50,883 nt of DNA from assembly GCF_007677875.1 (NCBI RefSeq), contig NZ_VEDO01000029.1, positions 1 through 50,883 on the forward strand, read 5' to 3'. A program made the position numbers and the translations under genes. Below the pieces are notes generated by a model. That model was not told where the DNA came from. It saw nothing but the letters and a program-made list of their open reading frames with translations, and made no database searches. Shown here one piece after another: positions 16,236-23,792 of the stretch; position 1 is the first letter of the stretch; each line of letters opens with the position of its first letter. The DNA comes from Variovorax boronicumulans (GTDB lineage: Bacteria > Pseudomonadota > Gammaproteobacteria > Burkholderiales > Burkholderiaceae_C).

Positions 16236-17138
16236 ATGGCCTGGGGCCTCCTGTTCTCGGGCCAGGGTGGCCAGCATCCGGGCATGCTGCCCTGGCTGGC
16301 CGAGGACGGGCTCACGCGCAGCGTCGCCGCGCGGCTGGGCGTGGCCGACTGGCGCACGGCCTTGGCCGACGCCGTGTGGAGCGCGCGCAACGCCCACGCC
16401 CAATGCCTGCTGACCGGGCTGGCGCTGGCGGCCTGGTCGCAGCTGGCGCCGCTGGTGCCGCCGCCCGCGGCCATCGCCGGCTACAGTGTGGGCGAGTTGG
16501 CGGCGTTCAGCGCGGCCGGCGTGTTCGACGCCTCCACGACGCTGGACCTGGCGCAGACACGGGCTGCCGCGATGGACCGATGCGCCGCCCAGTCGCCGGG
16601 TGGGCTGCTGGGCCTGAGCCAGTGCGCACCGGCCGTGCTCGGCCGGCTGCTGGCCGATGAAGGCGATCTGGCCATCGCAATTCGCAACGGCGTCGACAGC
16701 GTGGTGCTGGGCGGCCCACCCGCCGCGCTGGCGCGGGCCCAGGCGGCGGCCGAGGCGGCAGGCGCGCACGCCACACGGTTGCGCGTGGCCGTGGCTTCGC
16801 ACACGCCATCCATGCAGCCCGCGGCCGCCGCCTTCGCCGAGCACCTGGCCAGCCTGCCGCTGGCACGCCCGCACACGCCGCTGTTCAGCAACGTGGCCGA
16901 CCGCATCGCCAGCGCTGCGCAGGCCCGCGAGGCACTGGCCGCGCAGATCGCCACGACGGTGCGCTGGGACGAGTGCATGGACAACCTGCAGGCGCGCGGT
17001 GTCGACCGCGTGCTGGAGCTCGGTGGCGGCCAGGCGCTGGCGCGGCTGTGGAACCGGCGCCACCCCGGCGTGCCGGCGCGCGCTGCCGACGAATTCCGCA
17101 GCAGGCCGGCCATCGCCGCATGGCTGACGCGGGTCTGA
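16236..17138 (+). CDS. mdcH: Malonyl-CoA:ACP transacylase of malonate decarboxylase
   Basis: FabD-like acyltransferase, 300 aa, that loads MdcC with malonyl from malonyl-CoA and so primes the cycle. The opening FSGQGGQHPGM, the nucleophile motif GYSVGE (Ser84) and ASHTP (His189) are all present. Last gene of the mdc cluster; the next gene follows after 66 bases. Confidence 0.93.
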   Translation: MAWGLLFSGQGGQHPGMLPWLAEDGLTRSVAARLGVADWRTALADAVWSARNAHAQCLLTGLALAAWSQLAPLVPPPAAIAGYSVGELAAFSAAGVFDASTTLDLAQTRAAAMDRCAAQSPGGLLGLSQCAPAVLGRLLADEGDLAIAIRNGVDSVVLGGPPAALARAQAAAEAAGAHATRLRVAVASHTPSMQPAAAAFAEHLASLPLARPHTPLFSNVADRIASAAQAREALAAQIATTVRWDECMDNLQARGVDRVLELGGGQALARLWNRRHPGVPARAADEFRSRPAIAAWLTRV

Positions 17139-17204
17139 GCCCGCCACCTGACACCGCGCCGGCCTTGTGGTGCAATGCCCTTTTTGCGCCTGGAGTGCCC
17201 CGCC

Positions 17205-18671
17205 ATGAACGCCCGTGTTCCCGCCAACGTGCTCGATGCCAGCGCCGCGCTGACCCATGCCACGCGCGCCTGGGACGATGACATCGTCCGCCAGCTGACC
17301 GACTACATCGCCATCCCCGCCAAGTCGCCGTCCTTCGACCCTGACTGGGCCCAGCACGGCTATTTGGACACCGTGTTGCGCAATGCTGCGGCCTGGGTCG
17401 AGGCGCAGAAGGTGCCGGGCCTGCAGCTCGAGATCGTGCGCCTGGAAGGCCGCACGCCGGTGCTGTTCTTCGAGATCCCGGCCAGCGGAACGACCGCGAA
17501 GCAGACCGTGCTGATGTACGGGCACCTGGACAAGCAGCCCGAGTTCAACGGCTGGCGCTCGGGCCTCGGCCCCTGGACGCCCAAGTACGAGGACGGCAAG
17601 CTCTACGGCCGCGGCGGTGCGGACGACGGCTACGCGGTCTACGCCAGCATCGCGGCCGTGCAGGCGCTCAAGGCCCAGAACGCGCCGCACCCGCGCATCG
17701 TGGGCCTGATCGAGACCTGCGAGGAAAGCGGCTCGCACGACCTCCTGCCCTACGTGGATGCATTGCGCGCGCGCCTGGGCGACGTGGCGCTCGTGGTCTG
17801 CCTGGACTCGGGCGCCGGCAACTACGACCAGCTCTGGCTCACGACCAGCCTGCGCGGCATGGCCAGCGGCGTGCTCAAGGTCGAGATCCTGACCGAGGGC
17901 GTGCACTCGGGCGACGCCTCGGGCCTGGTGCCTTCGAGCTTTCGCATCATGCGCCAGGTGCTGGACCGGCTGGAGGACAGCGCCACCGGCCGCCTGCTGC
18001 CGGCCAGCTTCCACTGCGAGGTGCCGGCCGAGCGGCTGGCCCAGGCGCAGGCCACGGCCGCCATCCTGGGCGACGAGATCTACAAGCGCTTTCCCTGGGC
18101 GCACTACGACTGCGGCGGCGCCGTGCAGACCGCGCTGCCCACCACCACCGACCCGGTCCAGGCGCTGCTCAACCGCACCTGGATGCCCACGCTGTCGGTG
18201 ACGGGTGCCGAGGGCTTTCCGGAACTGCGCAACGCCGGCAACGTGCTGCGGCCCTACACCGCGTTCAAGCTTTCGCTGCGCCTGCCGCCGCTGGTCGATG
18301 CGTCCGCGGCTGTGCAGGAGCTCAAAGCCCTGCTCGAGGACAACGCGCCCTACCAGGCCCGCGTGACCTTCCAGGGCGAGGGCGGCGCGACCGGCTGGAA
18401 CGCGCCGGCCACGGCGCCGTGGTTCGAGAACGCGCTGAATGCGGCCTCGCAGGCGCATTTCGGCGCGCCCTGCGGCTACATCGGCCAGGGCGGCACGATC
18501 CCGCTCATGAACATGCTGTCGGCAGGCTTTCCCACGGCGCAGATGATGGTCTGTGGGGTGTTGGGCCCCCGGAGCAACGCCCACGGGCCCAACGAGTTCC
18601 TGCATGTGCCCTACGCCAAGAAGCTCACGGCGGCGGTGGCGCAGGTGATCGCGGCCTTCCCGGCCGCATAA
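17205..18671 (+). CDS. M20 family metallopeptidase
   Basis: Zinc-dependent hydrolase, 488 aa, close to the dipeptidase/carboxypeptidase branch (M20F-like). Metal ligands are seen at YGHLDKQPE (His, Asp), GRGGADDG, ETCEESGS (catalytic Glu pair), CLDSGAG and near the end GPRSNAHGPNEF (His). A dimerisation insert lies between, with the EGVHSGDASGLVPS segment. The ATG at 17205 follows TGGAG; an ATG 30 bases upstream is possible. Cytoplasmic by lack of a signal peptide. Substrate unknown; no functional tie to mdc is visible. Confidence 0.9.
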   Translation: MNARVPANVLDASAALTHATRAWDDDIVRQLTDYIAIPAKSPSFDPDWAQHGYLDTVLRNAAAWVEAQKVPGLQLEIVRLEGRTPVLFFEIPASGTTAKQTVLMYGHLDKQPEFNGWRSGLGPWTPKYEDGKLYGRGGADDGYAVYASIAAVQALKAQNAPHPRIVGLIETCEESGSHDLLPYVDALRARLGDVALVVCLDSGAGNYDQLWLTTSLRGMASGVLKVEILTEGVHSGDASGLVPSSFRIMRQVLDRLEDSATGRLLPASFHCEVPAERLAQAQATAAILGDEIYKRFPWAHYDCGGAVQTALPTTTDPVQALLNRTWMPTLSVTGAEGFPELRNAGNVLRPYTAFKLSLRLPPLVDASAAVQELKALLEDNAPYQARVTFQGEGGATGWNAPATAPWFENALNAASQAHFGAPCGYIGQGGTIPLMNMLSAGFPTAQMMVCGVLGPRSNAHGPNEFLHVPYAKKLTAAVAQVIAAFPAA

Positions 18672-18677
18672 GCCGCT

Positions 18678-19178
18678 TCAGCGGCGCTGGCCGAAGGCTT
18701 CCAGCATCCCGAACAGACCTTCGTTGCCGCCGCCCTCGCCGCCTTGCGGCAGCTGGCCCTGCGGCGTCATCTGATCGACCAGGCCGGGCAGGATCTGCGA
18801 GAGCTGGCTGGCCAGTTCGCCGCCGCCCAGGCCCAGTTGCGCGCCGAGTTCGGAGAGCCGGTCCTGCCCGAACACCTGGCCGAGCTGGTCTGCGGACACC
18901 GGTCGGTTCTGGCCCGTGCCGATCCATGAGCCCAGCACGTCGCCCAGGCCGGCCTGGTTGAACTGCTCGACCAGGCCGCCCAACGGGCCGCCCTGGGCCT
19001 GGGCCGAGCGGCTCTGGCCGCCCATCAGCAGGCCCATGATGACCTGCAGCAGCTGAGGATTGCTGGCGAGTGCGCCGAGCAGGCCGCCCAGGCCGCCCTC
19101 GGCGTTCGTGCCGGACTGCGGGGAAGAAGACCGGCCGCCGTTCAGGACGGAACCGAGCACGGAATCGAGAAGGCCCAT
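18678..19178 (-). CDS. YidB/DUF937 family protein
   Basis: A 166-aa protein opening MGLLDSVLGSVL, with Gly-rich stretches (residues 28-36 and the C-terminal GGEGGGNEG) and the conserved helical part GGLVEQFNQAGLGDVLGSWIGTG followed by VSADQLGQVFG, the hallmark of the YidB family. Function is unknown. It converges with the M20 peptidase gene (six bases between stops) and is divergent from the CheW-fusion gene. Confidence 0.88.
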   Translation of the reverse strand: MGLLDSVLGSVLNGGRSSSPQSGTNAEGGLGGLLGALASNPQLLQVIMGLLMGGQSRSAQAQGGPLGGLVEQFNQAGLGDVLGSWIGTGQNRPVSADQLGQVFGQDRLSELGAQLGLGGGELASQLSQILPGLVDQMTPQGQLPQGGEGGGNEGLFGMLEAFGQRR

Positions 19179-19343
19179 GGTTGCCTCGTTGGTGGAATGG
19201 AGCGCGCATTGTGTGGCCGCCGTTTGTATGCATGTGCAACAAATGACAGCCTGGCCAGCGCATGCGCCGGCCTGCTGTAGATGGCCTGTCTTTTGCATGT
19301 CGGCCTGGGCCGATCGGCGCGACGGCTTGACACAGGAGGCGCA

Positions 19344-21824
19344 ATGCAGGCTTCGGAAGACATCAGTGCCCACATGCACCGCGTGCAGCTGGCCGAACGC
19401 GAACTGCGCGAGCTGGGCACCATCTGGCGCATGATCGAAGCGGCCGCTGCCATCAGCTGCCCTGTGGAGGTGGCGCCCATCCTGCCCACCCTGATCGCCA
19501 CCCGAGAACGCTTCGAAGAGCTGCAAGGCCGGTTGATCCGCCAGATCGCCGAAGAGAACCGCGCTTCGCTGGGCGACGAGCTGCAGGCACAGGCCCAGTG
19601 CTCCATCGACATCCTGGTGCGCAACCTGTTCGAGCGCACGGCCGACGTGGGCTTCCTCGCCACCGACGATGTGGTGCGCGACTTTTGCGCGCTGGCGCCC
19701 GATGCCAGGGCCGCGGCCCATCCCGCCATGGTGGCCCGGCTGGCGGAGTACCAGGCCAAGTACACGGTGTACGACGACATCGTGCTGCTGGCGCCCGGCG
19801 GCGAGCTGCTGGCCCGCCTGGACGCTGACGCACCGCTGCCATCCAGTGCCGAACCGCTGCTCGCGCAGGCGCTGGCGGCACCCGCATACGTGGAGCGCTA
19901 CGGCCTCAGCGACCTGCAGCCGAGCGGCCAGGCTGCGCTGCTGTACGCGCACCGGATCATGAGCAGGCACGGCGCGGTGCTGGGCGTGCTCGTGCTGCGC
20001 TTTCGGTTCGCCGACGAGATGCAGCAGATCTTCGCCAGCATGGTGGACAACCGCCAGGAAGTGGCCATCGTGCTGCTGGACGAGGAGCGGCGCGTGCTGG
20101 CCACCAACGACGAAGCGCATGTGCCGACCGGCGCACGGCTGGTGCCGGTGGCGCCGGACGGCGTGCGGCTGACCACCTTCGCCGGACGCGAGTATCTGGC
20201 CGTGTGCTCGACCAGCAGGGGCTACCAGGGCTACATGGGGCCGCCCTGGCGAGCCCAGGCCATGGTGTCCCTGCTGACCGCGTTTCGCCACACTGGCGGG
20301 GCCGATGCCGGCACGCCTTCGCAGGCCGTGGTGCCGGAGAACGCGCCTTCGTTGATGGCGATCCGACGGGATGCCGACGCGATCAACCGCGCGTTGCGCC
20401 GCGTGGTCTGGAACGGTCAGCTGATGGCCGGCCACCTGCATGGCGATGCGCTGCGGCTCAAGGCCGTGCTCACGCAGATCAACCAGGCCAGCCTGCGCAC
20501 GCGCCGACGCGTGGACATGGCGCTGGACGAGCTGGCCCAGACGTCGCTGTGGCGCGCGCGCCGGCAGTCGCGCGAACTGGCGCGCCTGGCCGCCGACATC
20601 CTTGACCGCAATCTGTACGAACGCGCCAACGACTGCCGCTGGTGGGCCCTGTCGCCGGCTCTGCAACATGGACTGGCGGCGCCGGCGGGGGCAGCGTCGT
20701 GGGAAGCGCTGAGCACCGTACTGGACCACGTGAACAGCCTGTACACCGTCTACAGCCGGTTGGTCGTGTTCGATCCTTCGGGCCGCATCCGCGGCGCCTC
20801 GCATGCCGCAGAGCATCCCGAGCTGGCGCGGATGGAGGTTCCGAGCGCCTGGGTCTCCGCCGTGGGCACGCTGCGCGGCCACCAGCAGTACGCCGTGAGC
20901 GACTTTGCCGACACGCCGCTGCATGCCGAGGGCCCCACCTACACCTACCTGGCGGCCGTGCGGGCCCCGGGCCAGGGCAGCCTGCTGGGTGGCATCGCCA
21001 TCGTGTTCCATGCAGCGCGTGAGTTCCAGGCCATCCTGCGCGACGTGCTGGGCGAGCGCAGCGGCTTCGCAGCCTTCGTCGACGCCGCGGGCCGTGCCAT
21101 GGCCTTGAGCGAACGTGGGCTGCAACTCGGTGCCATCGCCGCGCTCGACGGCGACGGCCTGGTCGAAGTCGATGGCACCACCTATGCCTGCACCAGCCTG
21201 CGGGCCAGTGGCTACCGCGAGTTCAAGCGCAGCGATGGCTACCAGAACGGTATGCGGGCGCTGGTCGGCCTGCCGCTGGGCAAGCCGGAATCGCGCCGCG
21301 TGCAGCTGGGCGACCAGGACCTCGTGCTGGCGCCCGTGCCCGCCGCCGCAGTGCGCATGGTGGCGGTGTTCCAGGTGGGCCAGGGGCGGTACACGCTGCC
21401 GGTGCGGGCGCTGCTGGAAGCCGTGTCCAGCGAAGGCCTGGTCAGCACGCCGGAGCGCCGGGGCGCGGCCCTGGGCCTGCTGCAGGTCCGCGTGAACGGC
21501 GAGGCGCCGCTGGTGCCCGTGCTGTGCGCGCGCCGTCTGTTCGGCGTGGCGCAGCCGGCGCGTGAAGGCGACGGCGTGGTACTGGTGCTGCGCGATCCGG
21601 CGCAGCCCGCGCGCCCGGCTCTGGGACTGCGCGTGGACGATGTGCTGACCATGCTGGACGTGGCCGATGCGCAGATCCACGCGGTGCCGGACAGCTTTCA
21701 GCACCTGTCGCCGCGCGTGGACGGCTTACTGGATGTGCAGGCGAACGACCGCCATGGCAGCTCCAAGGTCCTGCTGCAGTCACTGGACCCGCAGGACCTG
21801 CTGGCACGCACGGCGGGGTGCTGA
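19344..21824 (+). CDS. Tandem-sensor protein with C-terminal CheW domain
   Basis: An 826-aa protein with no signal peptide or convincing membrane segment. Two homologous units are visible: residues 86-300 and 415-640. Matching segments are IDILVRNLFER (88-98) with ADILDRNLYER (417-427), KYTVYDDIVLL with LYTVYSRLVVF, and GAVLGVLVLRF (210-220) with GSLLGGIAIVF (545-555). They look like Cache/PAS-type sensor modules joined by helical linkers. A CheW domain follows (about 668-820), so it probably couples a cytoplasmic signal to a CheA kinase array. The ATG at 19344 follows a perfect AGGAGG (19334-19339). No other chemotaxis genes are nearby. Confidence 0.8.
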   Translation: MQASEDISAHMHRVQLAERELRELGTIWRMIEAAAAISCPVEVAPILPTLIATRERFEELQGRLIRQIAEENRASLGDELQAQAQCSIDILVRNLFERTADVGFLATDDVVRDFCALAPDARAAAHPAMVARLAEYQAKYTVYDDIVLLAPGGELLARLDADAPLPSSAEPLLAQALAAPAYVERYGLSDLQPSGQAALLYAHRIMSRHGAVLGVLVLRFRFADEMQQIFASMVDNRQEVAIVLLDEERRVLATNDEAHVPTGARLVPVAPDGVRLTTFAGREYLAVCSTSRGYQGYMGPPWRAQAMVSLLTAFRHTGGADAGTPSQAVVPENAPSLMAIRRDADAINRALRRVVWNGQLMAGHLHGDALRLKAVLTQINQASLRTRRRVDMALDELAQTSLWRARRQSRELARLAADILDRNLYERANDCRWWALSPALQHGLAAPAGAASWEALSTVLDHVNSLYTVYSRLVVFDPSGRIRGASHAAEHPELARMEVPSAWVSAVGTLRGHQQYAVSDFADTPLHAEGPTYTYLAAVRAPGQGSLLGGIAIVFHAAREFQAILRDVLGERSGFAAFVDAAGRAMALSERGLQLGAIAALDGDGLVEVDGTTYACTSLRASGYREFKRSDGYQNGMRALVGLPLGKPESRRVQLGDQDLVLAPVPAAAVRMVAVFQVGQGRYTLPVRALLEAVSSEGLVSTPERRGAALGLLQVRVNGEAPLVPVLCARRLFGVAQPAREGDGVVLVLRDPAQPARPALGLRVDDVLTMLDVADAQIHAVPDSFQHLSPRVDGLLDVQANDRHGSSKVLLQSLDPQDLLARTAGC

Positions 21825-21858
21825 AGCACCCGCGCCGCTGCTGGCGCCGGCGCTTCAG
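21821..21858. terminator. Bidirectional hairpin between convergent genes
   Basis: Perfect arms CTGAAGC (21821-21827) and GCTTCAG (21852-21858) with an inner GCGCC/GGCGC stem. It covers both stop codons of the convergent CheW-fusion and rsmE genes. There is no clear T tract, so termination efficiency is uncertain. Confidence 0.5.
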
Positions 21859-22568
21859 CCTTGCAGCCAGGCGAGCGCGGCCAGCGGCGCCGTCTCGGCG
21901 CGCAGCACGCGCGGCCCCAGCGTCAGCGGGGTGAAGCCGGCGGCGATGGCGAGGGCTTCCTCCTCGGCCGTGAGGCCACCTTCCGGCCCGTTGAGCAGGG
22001 TGACGGCACCCACCGGCGCCAGCTGGCGCAGCGTGCGTCCACCGTCCCGTAGCGACAGCAGCAGCCGCTGGCCGGCGTCGGTCGCAGTTGGGCGCGCCAG
22101 CCAGTGCGCCAGTTCGGCCACCGGATGCACGGTCGGTACGCGGTTGCGCCCGCATTGCTCGCAGGCCGCCACGGCCACGGCCTGCCAGTGCGCGGCCTTC
22201 TTGGCCGCCCGCTCGCCCTGCAGGCGCAACACGCTGCGGGCCGACACGAGGGGCTGCACGCTGGCGGCGCCGAGTTCGGCGGCCTTTTCGACCAGCCAGT
22301 CCATGCGGTCGTTGGCCGGCATCACGACCGCGAGGTGCACGGGCTTGGGCATCTCCCGCTCGATGGCATGGTGGCGGCCCACGGCGACCTGCACGGCGCT
22401 GCGGCCCATCTGCGTGACGGTGGCCTCGAACTCACCGCCTTCGCCGTTGAACAAGGTCAATGCATCGCCAGGCTGCAGGCGCAGCACCTGCACGTGGCGC
22501 GCGGCGCCGGCGGGCAGGGCCAGCGACAGGCCGCTGGCCAGCCCACAGGCACAGTGGATGCGCGGCAT
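21855..22568 (-). CDS. rsmE: 16S rRNA (uracil-1498-N3)-methyltransferase
   Basis: SPOUT-class methyltransferase that modifies U1498 in the small-subunit rRNA, 237 aa. The N-terminal PUA-like part contains HVQVLRLQPGDALTLFNGEGGE; the SAM-binding knot shows NGPEGGLTAEEEALA and LGPRVLRAETA. It lies nine bases downstream of amgK on the same strand and is likely cotranscribed with it. Confidence 0.95.
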   Translation of the reverse strand: MPRIHCACGLASGLSLALPAGAARHVQVLRLQPGDALTLFNGEGGEFEATVTQMGRSAVQVAVGRHHAIEREMPKPVHLAVVMPANDRMDWLVEKAAELGAASVQPLVSARSVLRLQGERAAKKAAHWQAVAVAACEQCGRNRVPTVHPVAELAHWLARPTATDAGQRLLLSLRDGGRTLRQLAPVGAVTLLNGPEGGLTAEEEALAIAAGFTPLTLGPRVLRAETAPLAALAWLQG

Positions 22569-22577
22569 GGCGGCCGG

Positions 22578-23699
22578 TTACATCCGGCCGTAGGCGAAGC
22601 CCGTGACGGGCTCGGTGCCTTCGATCTGGTCGACGAGGCGCAGCAGCGGCGCGAGCTCGCGGTAGCGCCCCGCCGTCGCGCGGATGTAGCCGATGAAGCG
22701 CGGCGTGTCCGCCAGGTACTGCGGCTTGCCGTCGCGCAGCGTGAGCCGCGCGAAGATGCCGGCCACCTTGAGGTGGCGCTGCAGGCCCATCCATTCCACC
22801 GCGCGGTAGAAGGCGCCGAAGTCGTCGCCCCAGCCTGATGCACTGCCCTCGCCCAGCAGGCCGGCCTTCCTCGCCTCCTGCCAGTAGCGCACGGTGATGT
22901 CGAGCACGAAGTCCTCGTCCCAGCTCAGGAAGGCATCGCGCATGAGGCTGGCGATGTCGTAAGTGATGGGACCATACAGCGCGTCCTGGAAGTCCAGGAC
23001 GCCCAGGCGCGTGGCGTCGCCAGGCAGCAGCATGAGGTTGCGCGGCATGAAGTCGCGGTGCACGTAGACGCTGGGTGCGGCCAGGTTCACGGCCACGATG
23101 GCCGTGAAGGCCTGCTCCAGCGTGGCGCGCTGGGCGTCGTCCAGCACCACGCCGCGGTGCCGGGCCAGATACCAGTCGGGAAACAGCGCGAGTTCGCGGC
23201 GCAGCACGGATTCGTCGTACGCTGGCAGCACGTCCGGACGCGAGGCCAACTGCCAGGCGATCAGCGCGTCGATGGCCTGGCGGTAACGGCCCGCATTGGC
23301 GGCGGCGCTGGCCTGGTCCATGCCCTGCAGCATGGTCTGGGTGCCGAGGTCGGACAGCAGCAAAAAGCCGGCGGTCCGGTCCCATTCCTGCACCTCGGGC
23401 ACGGTGAGGCCGGCCTCGCGCATCAGCGCGGCGATGCGCACGAAGGGCTCGCTGTTCTCATGCTCAGGCGGCGCGTCCATGACGATGCGGCTGCCGCCGC
23501 CGTCGGTCGCGATGCGCAGGTAGCGGCGAAAACTCGCGTCGGCCGAGGCTGGTTGCAGCGTGGCGGGGAGGAGGCGGTGGCGCGGCGCGATGGCGGCCAG
23601 CCAGCCATGGAACGCAGCTTCGCGCTGCAGGTCGGCCCAGGCCACGGCGGGTGCCGTCTGCGGGCCTGGAACGCCGGTTGGTTCGGTCTTCTGGCTCAT
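22578..23699 (-). CDS. amgK: Anomeric sugar kinase of the cell-wall recycling pathway (AmgK-like)
   Basis: Aminoglycoside-phosphotransferase fold kinase, 373 aa. Catalytic loop YVHRDFMPRNLML and the metal-binding LGVLDFQDALYGP are clear. AmgK phosphorylates MurNAc/GlcNAc at C1 in a fosfomycin-resistance-linked recycling route and is typically encoded divergently from lptD, exactly as here. Its usual partner MurU is not next to it; rsmE follows. A -10 like TAGAAT (23714-23709) ends only nine bases before the start codon. Confidence 0.88.
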   Translation of the reverse strand: MSQKTEPTGVPGPQTAPAVAWADLQREAAFHGWLAAIAPRHRLLPATLQPASADASFRRYLRIATDGGGSRIVMDAPPEHENSEPFVRIAALMREAGLTVPEVQEWDRTAGFLLLSDLGTQTMLQGMDQASAAANAGRYRQAIDALIAWQLASRPDVLPAYDESVLRRELALFPDWYLARHRGVVLDDAQRATLEQAFTAIVAVNLAAPSVYVHRDFMPRNLMLLPGDATRLGVLDFQDALYGPITYDIASLMRDAFLSWDEDFVLDITVRYWQEARKAGLLGEGSASGWGDDFGAFYRAVEWMGLQRHLKVAGIFARLTLRDGKPQYLADTPRFIGYIRATAGRYRELAPLLRLVDQIEGTEPVTGFAYGRM

Positions 23700-23792
23700 G
23701 GATAATCGATTCTACAAACCGGCTTGCCGGCAAGCCCCGGGGCTGGTGGCGGCTTCAGGCCCGCCCCTTCGTCCAACGCTAGACTGCCCCGG
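23700..23792. promoter_or_regulatory. Divergent amgK/lptD promoter region
   Basis: Holds TAGAAT (minus strand, 23714-23709) facing amgK and TAGACT (23780-23785) facing lptD, each seven to nine bases from a start codon, plus a perfect 16-bp palindrome GGCTTGCCGGCAAGCC (23721-23736). No good ribosome site precedes either gene, which suggests leaderless or near-leaderless mRNAs. Confidence 0.45.

Noticed and set aside
15789-18605. Very long open frames on the strand opposite known genes, for example here and at 18678-21704, 23712-25877 and 5254-7662 on the minus strand.
   Set aside because: They are mirror frames of clearly recognisable genes in GC-rich DNA; their translations are rich in Arg, Ala, Gly and His and match no family.
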